From the NCBI GenBank assembly GCA_934293375.1, contig CAKQYS010000016.1, positions 1 to 47,348 on the forward strand: a DNA stretch of 47,348 nucleotides. Direction: 5' to 3'. Every line of letters starts with the position of its first letter. Position 1 is the stretch's first letter. The notes beneath the pieces were generated by a model. That model ran no database searches. It had not been told where the DNA came from and worked only from the letters and a program-made list of their open reading frames with translations. Positions 9,002 to 17,237 of the stretch are shown piece by piece. The position numbers and the translations under genes are program-made. The DNA is from an uncultured Lachnospiraceae bacterium (GTDB lineage: Bacteria; Bacillota; Clostridia; Lachnospirales; Lachnospiraceae).

Positions 9002-9382
9002 ATGAACAAGACAGTTATTAAGACAGACAAGGCACCGGCGGCAATCGGACCGTATTCGCAGGCAATCGAGGTCAATGGAATGATCTATACTTCCGGTGTG
9101 GTTCCGATCGACCCGGCTACAGGAGAGGTTGTGACAGGCGATATTAAGGTACAGGCGACCCGCGTGTTTGAGAGCATGAAGGCTCTGCTTGAGGCTGCAG
9201 GATCCGGTATGGATAAGGCAGTGAAGACAACTGTATTTATCAAGGATATGAATGATTTTGCTGCATTAAATGAAGTATATGCGACATATTTTACAGGTGA
9301 TTTCCCGGCACGTTCCTGTGTTGAGGTAGCCAGACTTCCGAAGGATGTATTGTTAGAGCTTGAAGTGATTGCAATCAAGTAG
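9002..9382 (+). CDS. ridA: RidA family enamine/imine deaminase
   Basis: A 126-residue RidA (YjgF/YER057c/UK114) protein, which hydrolyses reactive 2-aminoacrylate and related imines to ketoacids. The N-terminus KAPAAIGPYSQAI and the C-terminal segment FPARSCVEVARLPKDVLLEL with the substrate-binding Arg are canonical. AGGAGG lies just before the start. It is followed immediately by the CPBP protease gene. Confidence 0.95.
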   Translation: MNKTVIKTDKAPAAIGPYSQAIEVNGMIYTSGVVPIDPATGEVVTGDIKVQATRVFESMKALLEAAGSGMDKAVKTTVFIKDMNDFAALNEVYATYFTGDFPARSCVEVARLPKDVLLELEVIAIK

Positions 9383-9391
9383 GTGTGGAAT

Positions 9392-10363
9392 ATGGACGAA
9401 AGAAAATCAAATAAACAGGTTAATGTATTCTGGTTGATTCTGGTGCTTTTGAATCTATTTGCCGGACAGGTGATTGGTATGCTGGTGGACAATGCGATTG
9501 CAAGAATTCTGCTGGCACAGGCATTGATCATTGGGCCGGTGATCATCTATATCATGGTGACACACCAGAATCCGGTGGAATTACTTCGCATCCATAAGTT
9601 CCATGTGGGATCTGCATTTCTAGTGATCCTGTTGGGATTTTGTCTGTTTCCGGTTGTAGGGTTTTGTAATGCCCTGAGCATGGTATTCTTTACGAATCTT
9701 ATGACAGATAACATGACAGAGATTGCAGGAAATGGTCTGACCGTTTCTCTGCTGATCATGGCATTGCTTCCGGGTGTTGTAGAGGAGTTTACATTCCGTG
9801 GTGTGCTGATGGGAACCTATGACAAGGGGAAGAGACCGGTGCAGGCAATTTTATTTTCTGCTTTGGCGTTTGCCATGATGCATATGAATTTTAATCAGAT
9901 GTGCTATGCATTTGTATTAGGTGTCATCATGGGTACAGTAGTAGAATTGACAGGTAGTATTTTTTCTTCTATCTTGATCCATATTACGATCAATGGTACT
10001 TCATCGATATTGACCTGGGCTATGATGAAGGCCGGAGAATCTTTGGGTGAAGCCGGACAGCAGGAATTGCAAAGTCAGATCAGTGCTGCCACCGCAGGTA
10101 CTTCTGCTGATTATATGAGAACTGCATTGACGATCTTTCCGATTGCGTTGATCGCACTTGGAATCTGCTGGCTGTTGATCAAGGCGATCGCGTATCTGAA
10201 TGGTACGGCAGAACAGCTGCATTTCTGGACTTCCAAGGAATATAAAGAAGATCGTGCACAGATTACGAAGGTTAGGGTGTTTGATATTCCATATGGAATT
10301 GCAATGGGACTTTGTCTGGTTATGTGTATCATGGTTGAGGTGGCTGCCAGAGTGTTGCTCTAG
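9392..10363 (+). CDS. CPBP family intramembrane glutamic protease
   Basis: About 323 residues with roughly eight membrane segments. The CPBP (Abi/CAAX-protease) motifs are present: EEFTFRG for the Glu-Glu-x3-Arg motif, and a later conserved His in FAMMHMNFNQ with a further polar helix FVLGVIMGTVVEL. Related proteins cleave prenylated or membrane peptides, or confer bacteriocin self-immunity; the substrate here is unknown. A GTG at 9383 opens the frame directly after ridA, but AGGTGTGG at 9381-9388 fits ATG 9392 better. Confidence 0.85.
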   Translation: MDERKSNKQVNVFWLILVLLNLFAGQVIGMLVDNAIARILLAQALIIGPVIIYIMVTHQNPVELLRIHKFHVGSAFLVILLGFCLFPVVGFCNALSMVFFTNLMTDNMTEIAGNGLTVSLLIMALLPGVVEEFTFRGVLMGTYDKGKRPVQAILFSALAFAMMHMNFNQMCYAFVLGVIMGTVVELTGSIFSSILIHITINGTSSILTWAMMKAGESLGEAGQQELQSQISAATAGTSADYMRTALTIFPIALIALGICWLLIKAIAYLNGTAEQLHFWTSKEYKEDRAQITKVRVFDIPYGIAMGLCLVMCIMVEVAARVLL

Positions 10364-10390
10364 AATTGACAATTGAATCAATAATGAAAG

Positions 10391-10423
10391 ATGCCCCGCA
10401 TTGTGATATGCGGGGCATTTTAT
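10391..10423. terminator. Bidirectional terminator between CPBP gene and pyrG
   Basis: ATGCCCCGCA and TGCGGGGCAT pair with a short loop, followed by TTTTA on the plus strand and by CTTTCATTA on the minus strand. It separates two convergent genes. Confidence 0.8.
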
Positions 10424-10434
10424 AGTGATATGCA

Positions 10435-12036
10435 TTACTGGTTTTGTAAGGCTGCCTTGATAAATCCCTTGAACAATGGATGCGCTTTATTCGGTCTGGA
10501 CTTGAATTCAGGATGCGCCTGTGTACCAATAAACCAAGGGTGATCCGGAATCTCAATCATTTCTACGATATGACCATCAGGTGACAGACCGGACAGCATC
10601 ATACCATTGTCGGTTAATGCCTGGCGGTAATCATTATTGACTTCATATCTGTGACGATGACGCTCTTCAATGTGACTGGAACCATAGAGCTTGAAAGCTT
10701 TGGATTCCTTATTGAGTACACAAGGATATGCCCCTAATCGTAAGGTGCCGCCAAGGTCTGTAATGCCATCCTGATCCGGCATGATATGAATGACCTGATG
10801 CAGAGAACTCGGATTAAATTCACTGCTGTGTGCATCCTTATAACCTAATACATTTCTGGCAAATTCAACGATCGTAAGCTGCATGCCAAGGCATAATCCC
10901 AGATATGGAATCTTATTTTCACGGGCATAGCGGATACTTTCAATCATACCTTCAATACCGCGGTCACCGAAGCCGCCTGGTACGAGGATTCCGTTGACAT
11001 CGGATAAAATATCAGCAACATTTTCTTTTGTAACAGTCTCAGAGTCAACCCATTTGATCTCAACCTCTGCATCATTGGCAACGGATGCGTGCTTTAAAGC
11101 TTCAACAACAGAAATATAGGCATCATGCAGAGCCGTGTACTTGCCGACAAGTGCAACATGAACCTTGTGGGTTGGATGTTTCCATGCATTGACCATTGCT
11201 TCCCATTCGCGAAGATCAGGATCCGGACACTTCAGATTCAGACATTTGCATGCCGCCTTGGCAAGACCCTCTTTTTCCATGGCAAGCGGAACTTCGTATA
11301 ATACATCACAGTCAAGATTCTGGATGACATTTTCTGTTGGAACATTACAAAACAGTGCAATCTTGCCTTTGATATCATCATCTAATGGAAGATCAGAACG
11401 GCAGACCAGGATATCAGGACGGATACCTAATGACTGCAGATCTTTGACACTGGCCTGTGTTGGCTTGGTCTTGAGCTCACCGGAAGATTTCAGATATGGG
11501 ATCAATGTGACATGCACAAGGATGCAGTTTTCATGACCGACATCATGCTGAAATTGTCTGATCGCCTCTAAGAATGGCTGGCTCTCGATATCACCGACAG
11601 TTCCACCAACCTCAATGATCGCGATCTCGTCAGCAGAATCCTCTGCGTTGCGGTAGAATCGGCTCTTGATCTCATTGGTAACATGCGGAATGACCTGTAC
11701 GGTATGTCCACCAAAGTCGCCGTGGCGTTCCTTTTCCAGAATGCTCCAATAGATCTTTCCGGTTGTGACATTGGAGCCTTTGTTCAAGCTTTCATCAATG
11801 AATCTCTCATAATGCCCAAGGTCGAGATCCGTCTCGGCTCCATCATCTGTGACGAATACTTCTCCGTGCTGGATCGGATTCATAGTACCGGGATCCATGT
11901 TAATATATGGGTCAAATTTCTGGCAGGTGACCTTGTAGCCCCTGGCCTTCAGGAGTCGTCCAAGAGAAGCAGCTGTGATACCCTTTCCAAGACCGGATAC
12001 AACACCGCCTGTGACAAACACGTATTTAACAGACAT
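10435..12036 (-). CDS. pyrG: CTP synthase
   Basis: A 533-residue CTP synthase: ATP-dependent amination of UTP to CTP using glutamine. The N-terminal synthetase domain begins KYVFVTGGVVSGLGKGITAA with the P-loop-like element. The C-terminal class I glutamine amidotransferase has the nucleophile region YLGLCLGMQL (Cys) and the His/Glu of AHPEF near the end. Length is normal. GGAGG lies 9 bases before ATG. A promoter and a leader hairpin with a T tract lie upstream (12066-12153), pointing to attenuation. Confidence 0.97.
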   Translation of the reverse strand: MSVKYVFVTGGVVSGLGKGITAASLGRLLKARGYKVTCQKFDPYINMDPGTMNPIQHGEVFVTDDGAETDLDLGHYERFIDESLNKGSNVTTGKIYWSILEKERHGDFGGHTVQVIPHVTNEIKSRFYRNAEDSADEIAIIEVGGTVGDIESQPFLEAIRQFQHDVGHENCILVHVTLIPYLKSSGELKTKPTQASVKDLQSLGIRPDILVCRSDLPLDDDIKGKIALFCNVPTENVIQNLDCDVLYEVPLAMEKEGLAKAACKCLNLKCPDPDLREWEAMVNAWKHPTHKVHVALVGKYTALHDAYISVVEALKHASVANDAEVEIKWVDSETVTKENVADILSDVNGILVPGGFGDRGIEGMIESIRYARENKIPYLGLCLGMQLTIVEFARNVLGYKDAHSSEFNPSSLHQVIHIMPDQDGITDLGGTLRLGAYPCVLNKESKAFKLYGSSHIEERHRHRYEVNNDYRQALTDNGMMLSGLSPDGHIVEMIEIPDHPWFIGTQAHPEFKSRPNKAHPLFKGFIKAALQNQ

Positions 12037-12065
12037 ATATATACCTCCTCGAATAATATATTAAA

Positions 12066-12111
12066 CTAAAAAAGAGGGCAAAAAAGCCTAACGATGTTAG
12101 CTCCTTTGCCC
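12066..12111 (-). terminator. Intrinsic terminator in the pyrG leader (candidate attenuator)
   Basis: Read on the minus strand, GGGCAAAGGAGCTAAC pairs through a 3-base loop with GTTAG and CTTTTTTGCCC with a single bulged G, then runs into TCTTTTTTAG. It sits between the pyrG promoter and the start codon, so most transcripts should end here unless read-through is favoured. pyrG leaders of bacilli and lactococci are known to sense CTP by attenuation; a CTP response here is inferred. Confidence 0.8.
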
Positions 12112-12124
12112 TTGCATCTGTAAT

Positions 12125-12153
12125 ATTATAAGGGAAGGAGTTTATAAAGTCAA
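12125..12153 (-). promoter_or_regulatory. pyrG promoter
   Basis: On the minus strand TTGACT and TATAAT are separated by exactly 17 bases. The leader hairpin begins about 14 bases after the -10 box. Confidence 0.85.
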
Positions 12154-12198
12154 GTCAGTAACACCGAAAGTTTGTAAGAAAGTTCACAAATCTTTAAT

Positions 12199-12227
12199 TT
12201 GCTTTTATAGTATAAAACTGCTATGAT
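12199..12227 (+). promoter_or_regulatory. ftsH promoter
   Basis: TTGCTT, 17 bases, TATGAT, about 110 bases before the ftsH start. The rest of the 12037-12337 gap holds the divergent pyrG promoter and attenuator; nothing else is seen. Confidence 0.65.
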
Positions 12228-12337
12228 AGCAAGTAGAGTTTTTACTCGTTTGCTTATGTATGTAATGTTTTTGTGGTTTTGAAACATAATGATATATAGG
12301 AAGAAAAAGAATATGAGAATACAGAATGGAGGATACT

Positions 12338-14311
12338 ATGGAAGATCAGAATAATAATCGTAATAATTCCAACAATAACAGACCAACCGGTTCTCCTCGC
12401 AATTTTATCATGGTAATGTTGGTATCAGCGGTGTTATTACTGTTATTTAAGAATGTGTATGATTCATACACAAAGGGTATGGAGGAGGAGATTCCATACA
12501 GCCAGTTTATTGATATGTTAGAGGATGGCAAGGTCAAGAGTGTGAAGATCAGCGGAAGCAAGATCAGCATTGAGCCGAAGGAGCAGAGCAATCCGGTCAC
12601 CAATGTGACCTATATTACCGTCCGGGTCAGTGATTATGAGCTGGTAGACAGATTGGAGAAAGCTGATGTAGAGTTTACAGGTATTTCGTCAGATGGCAGT
12701 ATGCTGACTGAGATTTTGTATTATGCGATCTCGCTGCTTTTATTCTGGGGTCTCTTAATGCTTTTGTTCCGAGCGATGAGCAAGGGTGCAGGTGGAGGCA
12801 TCATGGGTGTCGGCAAGAGTACGGCGAAGCTGTATATGGAGAAGAAGACCGGTGTGACATTTGCGGATGTAGCCGGGCAGGATGAGTCCAAGGAGCAGCT
12901 GACTGAGATGGTGGATTTCCTGCATAATCCGGGCAGATATTTGGAGATCGGCGCGAAGCTTCCAAAGGGTGCATTGCTTGTCGGCCCTCCGGGAACCGGT
13001 AAGACATTGCTCGCAAAGGCCGTAGCCGGTGAGGCGGGTGTACCGTTTTTCTCGTTATCAGGATCTGATTTTGTAGAGATGTACGTCGGTGTCGGTGCGT
13101 CGAGAGTGCGAGATCTCTTTAAACAGGCAAATAGCATGGCACCATGTATTGTGTTTATTGATGAGATCGATGCAATCGGACGCAGCAGAGATGGCAGACA
13201 CGGTGGCGACTCTGAACGTGAACAGACATTGAACCAGCTGCTTTCGGAGATGGATGGTTTTGATACCTCAAGAGGTATTGTGATCTTAGCGGCTACGAAC
13301 AGACCGGAGGTGCTGGATAAGGCGCTTCTGCGACCGGGAAGATTTGATCGCCGTGTCATTGTAGAGAAGCCGGATCTGAAGGGCCGTTTGGAGACATTGA
13401 AGGTGCATTCTAAGAATGTGAAGATGGATGAAACTGTGGATCTGCAGGAGCTGGCATTGGCAACTTCCGGTGCAGTCGGCGCAGATCTTGCCAATATTAT
13501 CAACGAAGCGGCGTTGATGGCAGTCAGAAATGGCAGAGAGTATGTGAGCCAGGCGGATCTGTTTGAGGCAGTTGAAGTGGAGTTTGCAGGTAAGGCGAAG
13601 AAAGACCGGATTCTCAGCAAGAAGGAGAAAGAGATCGTGGCATATCACGAGACAGGACATGCACTTTGTTCCGCATTGCAGAAACATACAGAACCGGTGC
13701 AGAAGATTACGATCATTCCGCGTACGAAGGGAAGCCTTGGTTATGTATGGCAGGTGCCTGAGGAAGAGAAGTATTTAGAGACGCAGCAGGAGATGGAAGA
13801 GGATCTTGTTACTTTCTGTGCAGGACGGGCCGCAGAGGCGATCAAGTTCCAGAGTGTGACCGGTGGAGCGGTCAATGATATTGAGCAGGCGACAGCGATT
13901 GCTAAGAGAATGGTTACGATGTTTGGTATGTCAGAAGAGATCGGTATGGTTTCACTGGCTTCGGTAGAGAACAGCTATCTGGATGGCAGAGCCTATATGG
14001 AATGTTCTGCAGCCACAGAGAAGATGGTTGATAAAGAAATCAGACGCATCATGAAAGAATCCTATGATAAGGCATATGCGTTGCTGTTATCCCATGTGGA
14101 TCTGCTGGATGCATTGGCGGCTCATCTGATCGAGAAGGAGACCATTACCGGTAAGGAGTTCATGGAGATTTATGAACAGCTGACAGGTGAGAAGCTGAAG
14201 GCTGCAGCACCGGATGAGAAACGCACAGAGCAGGAGACAGTAGACATGGCGCATGAAGGTGCCCAATCATCGGACGGGGAGTCAACTGTGGAAGAGACAT
14301 CACAGGCATAG
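12338..14311 (+). CDS. ftsH: ATP-dependent zinc metalloprotease FtsH
   Basis: A 657-residue membrane AAA+ protease that degrades unassembled membrane proteins and some cytosolic regulators. An Asn-rich N-terminus precedes two membrane segments that flank a roughly 75-residue extracytoplasmic domain. Walker A GPPGTGKT is at about 216, Walker B IVFIDEIDAIG follows, and the second region of homology is ATNRPEVLDKALLRPGRFDR. The zinc site HETGH is at about 437-441. ATG 12326 is in frame, but GGAGG at 12328-12332 points to ATG 12338. The C-terminal tail beyond residue 620 is acidic and low complexity. Confidence 0.96.
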   Translation: MEDQNNNRNNSNNNRPTGSPRNFIMVMLVSAVLLLLFKNVYDSYTKGMEEEIPYSQFIDMLEDGKVKSVKISGSKISIEPKEQSNPVTNVTYITVRVSDYELVDRLEKADVEFTGISSDGSMLTEILYYAISLLLFWGLLMLLFRAMSKGAGGGIMGVGKSTAKLYMEKKTGVTFADVAGQDESKEQLTEMVDFLHNPGRYLEIGAKLPKGALLVGPPGTGKTLLAKAVAGEAGVPFFSLSGSDFVEMYVGVGASRVRDLFKQANSMAPCIVFIDEIDAIGRSRDGRHGGDSEREQTLNQLLSEMDGFDTSRGIVILAATNRPEVLDKALLRPGRFDRRVIVEKPDLKGRLETLKVHSKNVKMDETVDLQELALATSGAVGADLANIINEAALMAVRNGREYVSQADLFEAVEVEFAGKAKKDRILSKKEKEIVAYHETGHALCSALQKHTEPVQKITIIPRTKGSLGYVWQVPEEEKYLETQQEMEEDLVTFCAGRAAEAIKFQSVTGGAVNDIEQATAIAKRMVTMFGMSEEIGMVSLASVENSYLDGRAYMECSAATEKMVDKEIRRIMKESYDKAYALLLSHVDLLDALAAHLIEKETITGKEFMEIYEQLTGEKLKAAAPDEKRTEQETVDMAHEGAQSSDGESTVEETSQA

Positions 14312-14324
14312 TAATGCTATATAT

Positions 14325-14360
14325 CTGCATCTGATGAATTGTCAGATGCAGGTTTATATT
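14325..14360 (+). terminator. Terminator after ftsH
   Basis: CTGCATCTGA and TCAGATGCAG form a perfect 10-base-pair stem followed by GTTTATATTTAATATTTT. The rubrerythrin gene lies just downstream, so some read-through is possible. Confidence 0.65.
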
Positions 14361-14389
14361 TAATATTTTATTTTATGGAGGTTATGACA

Positions 14390-14929
14390 ATGGCAAATAA
14401 ATATGCAGGTACACAGACAGAGAAGAATCTGAGAGAGGCATTTTCAGGAGAATCACAGGCAAGAAACAAGTATACCTATTTTGCATCTAAGGCAAAGAAG
14501 GATGGATTTGAGCAGATTGCAGCTTTGTTTTTAAAGACAGCTGACAACGAAAAGGAACATGCCAAAATGTGGTTTAAGGAATTAAACGGCATCGGAGATA
14601 CAGCGCAGAATCTTGCATCTGCTGCTGAGGGTGAGAACTTCGAATGGACAGATATGTATGAGGGTTTTGCAAAGACAGCTGAGGAGGAGGGCTTCCCGGA
14701 GCTGGCTGCAAAGTTTAGAATGGTTGGCGAGATTGAGAAGCACCATGAGGAGCGGTATCGTGCGCTGCTGCATAATGTAGAGATGCAGGAAGTATTTGCA
14801 AAGAGCGAAGTCAAGGTATGGGAGTGCCGTAACTGCGGACATATTGTAGTTGGTGAGAAGGCACCTGAGGTATGTCCTGTTTGTGCACATCCACAGTCAT
14901 ATTTTGAGGTGCATGCAGAGAACTACTAG
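14390..14929 (+). CDS. rbr: Rubrerythrin
   Basis: A 179-residue rubrerythrin, a peroxide-reducing protein used by anaerobes against oxidative stress. The N-terminal ferritin-like four-helix domain carries the diiron ligands, with segments FSGESQARNKYTYF, DNEKEHAKMWF and GEIEKHHEERY. The C-terminal rubredoxin-like domain has CRNCG and CPVCAHP, four Cys for one Fe. GGAGG at 14377-14381 is 8 bases from ATG 14390 but only 2 bases from ATG 14384, which decides the start. Confidence 0.95.
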   Translation: MANKYAGTQTEKNLREAFSGESQARNKYTYFASKAKKDGFEQIAALFLKTADNEKEHAKMWFKELNGIGDTAQNLASAAEGENFEWTDMYEGFAKTAEEEGFPELAAKFRMVGEIEKHHEERYRALLHNVEMQEVFAKSEVKVWECRNCGHIVVGEKAPEVCPVCAHPQSYFEVHAENY

Positions 14930-14940
14930 GATCAGGATTT

Positions 14941-14968
14941 ACAATAGGCAGGGTATCCTGCCTATTGT
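14941..14968. terminator. Perfect hairpin after rubrerythrin
   Basis: ACAATAGGCAGG and CCTGCCTATTGT form a perfect 12-base-pair stem with a 4-base loop. No T tract follows, so it may protect the rbr mRNA 3' end instead of terminating. Confidence 0.5.
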
Positions 14969-14985
14969 GCGTTAAGGAGAGATAT

Positions 14986-15207
14986 GTGCAGTTTGATACA
15001 TTGTATATCGATGATCTGTGCGTGGATGCAAATACACGGGGAATGCCTATTGGGCAGGCGTTATTTGAACATGTGAAGAAAGAAGCGAAGCGTATGGGCT
15101 GTTACGATGTGACCTTAAATGTTTGGGAGGGTAATGACAGCGCAAGACATTTTTATGAGAAAATGGGTCTGAGAGTGAAAGAGACGCAGATGGAATATAT
15201 TTTATAA
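14986..15207 (+). pseudogene. 5'-truncated GNAT acetyltransferase remnant
   Basis: About 73 codons from GTG 14986 (AAGGAGA upstream) encode only the C-terminal half of a GNAT fold: the beta4 strand LYIDDLCVDANTRG, the acetyl-CoA pyrophosphate loop region (here RGMPIGQALFEHV, with the family R/Q-x-x-G-x-G/A altered to RGMPIG), and the terminal NVWEGNDSARHFYEKMGL. Family members are about 150 residues, so the N-terminal half is missing. No in-frame continuation is found upstream, because the rbr 3' hairpin occupies that space. It is best read as a decaying remnant; a short functional product cannot be excluded. Confidence 0.7.
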
Positions 15208-15268
15208 AACTGCATTCAAGGGATGTCATAAATTGAAGTTATCTAAACGAAAGAAATAAAGCATTGTA

Positions 15269-15306
15269 AAAAAGGCTGTGTCACAAATCTGTGACACAGC
15301 CTTTTG
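15269..15306. terminator. Bidirectional terminator between GNAT remnant and pckA
   Basis: AAAAGGCTGTGTCACA and TGTGACACAGCCTTTT pair perfectly with a 4-base loop; A/T tracts on both sides make it work in either direction. Confidence 0.9.
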
Positions 15307-15318
15307 ATTGAACTGATA

Positions 15319-16923
15319 TTATAACTGAGGACCAGCAGCAACTAAAGCCTTACCAGCTTCGTTACCCTCGTACTTAGCAAAGTTCTTAATGAAACGACCT
15401 GCAAGATCCTTAGCCTTTGTCTCCCACTCAGAAGCATCAGCATAAGTATCTCTAGGATCTAAGATACCTGTATCAACTCCAGGAAGCTCTGTAGGAACCT
15501 CGAAATCGAACATAGGAATCTTCTTTGTAGGTGCGCTTAAGATTGCACCTGAAAGGATTGCATCGATAATACCACGAGTATCCTTGATAGAGATTCTCTT
15601 GCCTGAACCATTCCAGCCGGTGTTTACTAAGTATGCCTTAGCACCACTCTTCTCCATCTTCTTAACAAGCTCCTCAGCGTACTTCGTAGGATGTAACTCT
15701 AAGAATGCCTGTCCGAAACATGCTGAGAATGTAGGAGTTGGCTCTGTGATACCACGCTCTGTACCAGCCAGCTTAGCTGTAAATCCTGACAGGAAGTAGT
15801 ATTGTGTCTGCTCTGGTGTCAGAATAGATACTGGAGGAAGTACACCAAATGCATCTGCTGAAAGGAAGATAACATTCTTTGCAGCCGGTGCTGAAGAAAT
15901 CGGACGTACAATGTTCTGGATATGATCGATAGGGTAAGATACACGAGTGTTCTCTGTCACACTCTTATCGTTAAAATCGATCTTTCCGTTGGCATCAACA
16001 GTAACATTCTCTAATAATGCATCACGCTTGATCGCATTGTAGATATCAGGCTCAGACTCCTTGTCAAGGTTGATAACCTTAGCGTAGCAGCCACCCTCGA
16101 AGTTGAAGATACCGTTGTCATCCCAACCGTGCTCATCATCACCGATCAGAAGTCTCTTAGGATCTGTAGACAGTGTAGTCTTACCTGTACCAGACAGACC
16201 GAAGAAGATTGCGGTATTCTCACCGTTCATATCTGTGTTTGCTGAACAGTGCATTGATGCGATGCCCTTCAGTGGGAGATAGTAGTTCATCATAGAGAAC
16301 ATACCCTTCTTCATCTCACCACCGTACCATGTGTTGATGATAACCTGCTCCTTAGATGTTGTGTTGAATGCAACACATGTTTCAGAGTTAAGACCGAGTT
16401 CCTTGTAGTTCTCAACCTTAGCCTTAGAAGCGTTGTATACGATGAAGTCCGGCTCGAACTCAGCTAATTCTTCAGCTGAAGGAAGAATGAACATGTTCTC
16501 AACGAAGTGAGCCTGCCAAGCAACCTCAACGATGAAACGAACTGCCATTCTTGTGTCCTTATTTGCTCCACAGAATGCATCTACTACATAAAGCTTCTTA
16601 TTAGAAAGCTCCTTCTTAGCGATATCCTTAACGGTAGCCCATACATCCTCATTCATTGGATGATTATCGTTCTTGTACTCATCTGATGTCCACCATACAG
16701 TGCCCTTAGAATTCTCATCAACAACGATGTACTTATCCTTAGGAGAACGTCCGGTGTAGATACCTGTCATTACATTAACAGCACCAAGCTCTGTCTCCTG
16801 ACCCTTTTCGTAACCCTCTAAGGAAGCGTCTGTCTCAGCCTTGTACAGATCTTCATATGAAGGATTGTGAATAATCTCAGTGGTTCCTGTGATACCATAC
16901 TTGCTTAAATCGATGTTTGCCAT
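15319..16923 (-). CDS. pckA: Phosphoenolpyruvate carboxykinase (ATP)
   Basis: A 534-residue ATP-dependent PEP carboxykinase. In fermentative anaerobes it often runs from PEP to oxaloacetate, gaining ATP on the way to succinate or propionate. The kinase P-loop GLSGTGKTTLSTD spans about residues 242-254; GEMKKGMFSMMNYYLP and GDDEHGWDDNG supply conserved metal and substrate contacts. AGAGGT lies upstream of the ATG. A divergent promoter region lies between it and the bile-salt-hydrolase-family gene. Codon choice is strongly biased, as expected for a highly expressed gene. Confidence 0.97.
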   Translation of the reverse strand: MANIDLSKYGITGTTEIIHNPSYEDLYKAETDASLEGYEKGQETELGAVNVMTGIYTGRSPKDKYIVVDENSKGTVWWTSDEYKNDNHPMNEDVWATVKDIAKKELSNKKLYVVDAFCGANKDTRMAVRFIVEVAWQAHFVENMFILPSAEELAEFEPDFIVYNASKAKVENYKELGLNSETCVAFNTTSKEQVIINTWYGGEMKKGMFSMMNYYLPLKGIASMHCSANTDMNGENTAIFFGLSGTGKTTLSTDPKRLLIGDDEHGWDDNGIFNFEGGCYAKVINLDKESEPDIYNAIKRDALLENVTVDANGKIDFNDKSVTENTRVSYPIDHIQNIVRPISSAPAAKNVIFLSADAFGVLPPVSILTPEQTQYYFLSGFTAKLAGTERGITEPTPTFSACFGQAFLELHPTKYAEELVKKMEKSGAKAYLVNTGWNGSGKRISIKDTRGIIDAILSGAILSAPTKKIPMFDFEVPTELPGVDTGILDPRDTYADASEWETKAKDLAGRFIKNFAKYEGNEAGKALVAAGPQL

Positions 16924-17033
16924 CTTAAATTACCTCTTTCTTTCATGATATTTATATGATAATCACCTGCGAAAGCAGGCTATATAATATACCAGATGTC
17001 GCAGAGTGCCTGTCTTTGGCTACTCCATCTAAT

Positions 17034-17061
17034 ATTATACATACTTAACCGATAAAATCAA
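17034..17061 (-). promoter_or_regulatory. Candidate pckA promoter
   Basis: On the minus strand TTGATT, 16 bases, TATAAT, about 110 bases before pckA. The leader contains a small hairpin CCTGC-TTTC-GCAGG at 16966-16979. Apart from the two divergent promoters, the 16924-17237 gap shows nothing else. Confidence 0.55.
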
Positions 17062-17161
17062 CCAAAATTCGTATTAAAAATATCAGGTATTGTTGAAATT
17101 TTATTAAAAAAATGTAAATTGGTAAAAACTATGAGAGAAGGTGAAAAAGAAGATAATATGT

Positions 17162-17190
17162 TTGCGGAGAGCAAGTATTCGTATTATAAT
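17162..17190 (+). promoter_or_regulatory. Candidate promoter of the choloylglycine hydrolase family gene
   Basis: TTGCGG, 17 bases, TATAAT, about 47 bases before the start codon. Confidence 0.55.
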
Positions 17191-17237
17191 ATTAATATGT
17201 AGTATAAAACAAAGAAATGAATGGAGGCATTCGCCGG

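Noticed and set aside
10001..10435. A 144-codon minus-strand frame continuing past pyrG
   Set aside because: It reads backwards through the CPBP protease gene and the intergenic terminator, without motifs.
12721..13620. A 299-codon open frame on the minus strand inside ftsH
   Set aside because: It lies wholly opposite the conserved FtsH ATPase domain, its residues are Ser/Pro/Ala-rich as expected from reading codons backwards, and no family motif or ribosome site is seen.
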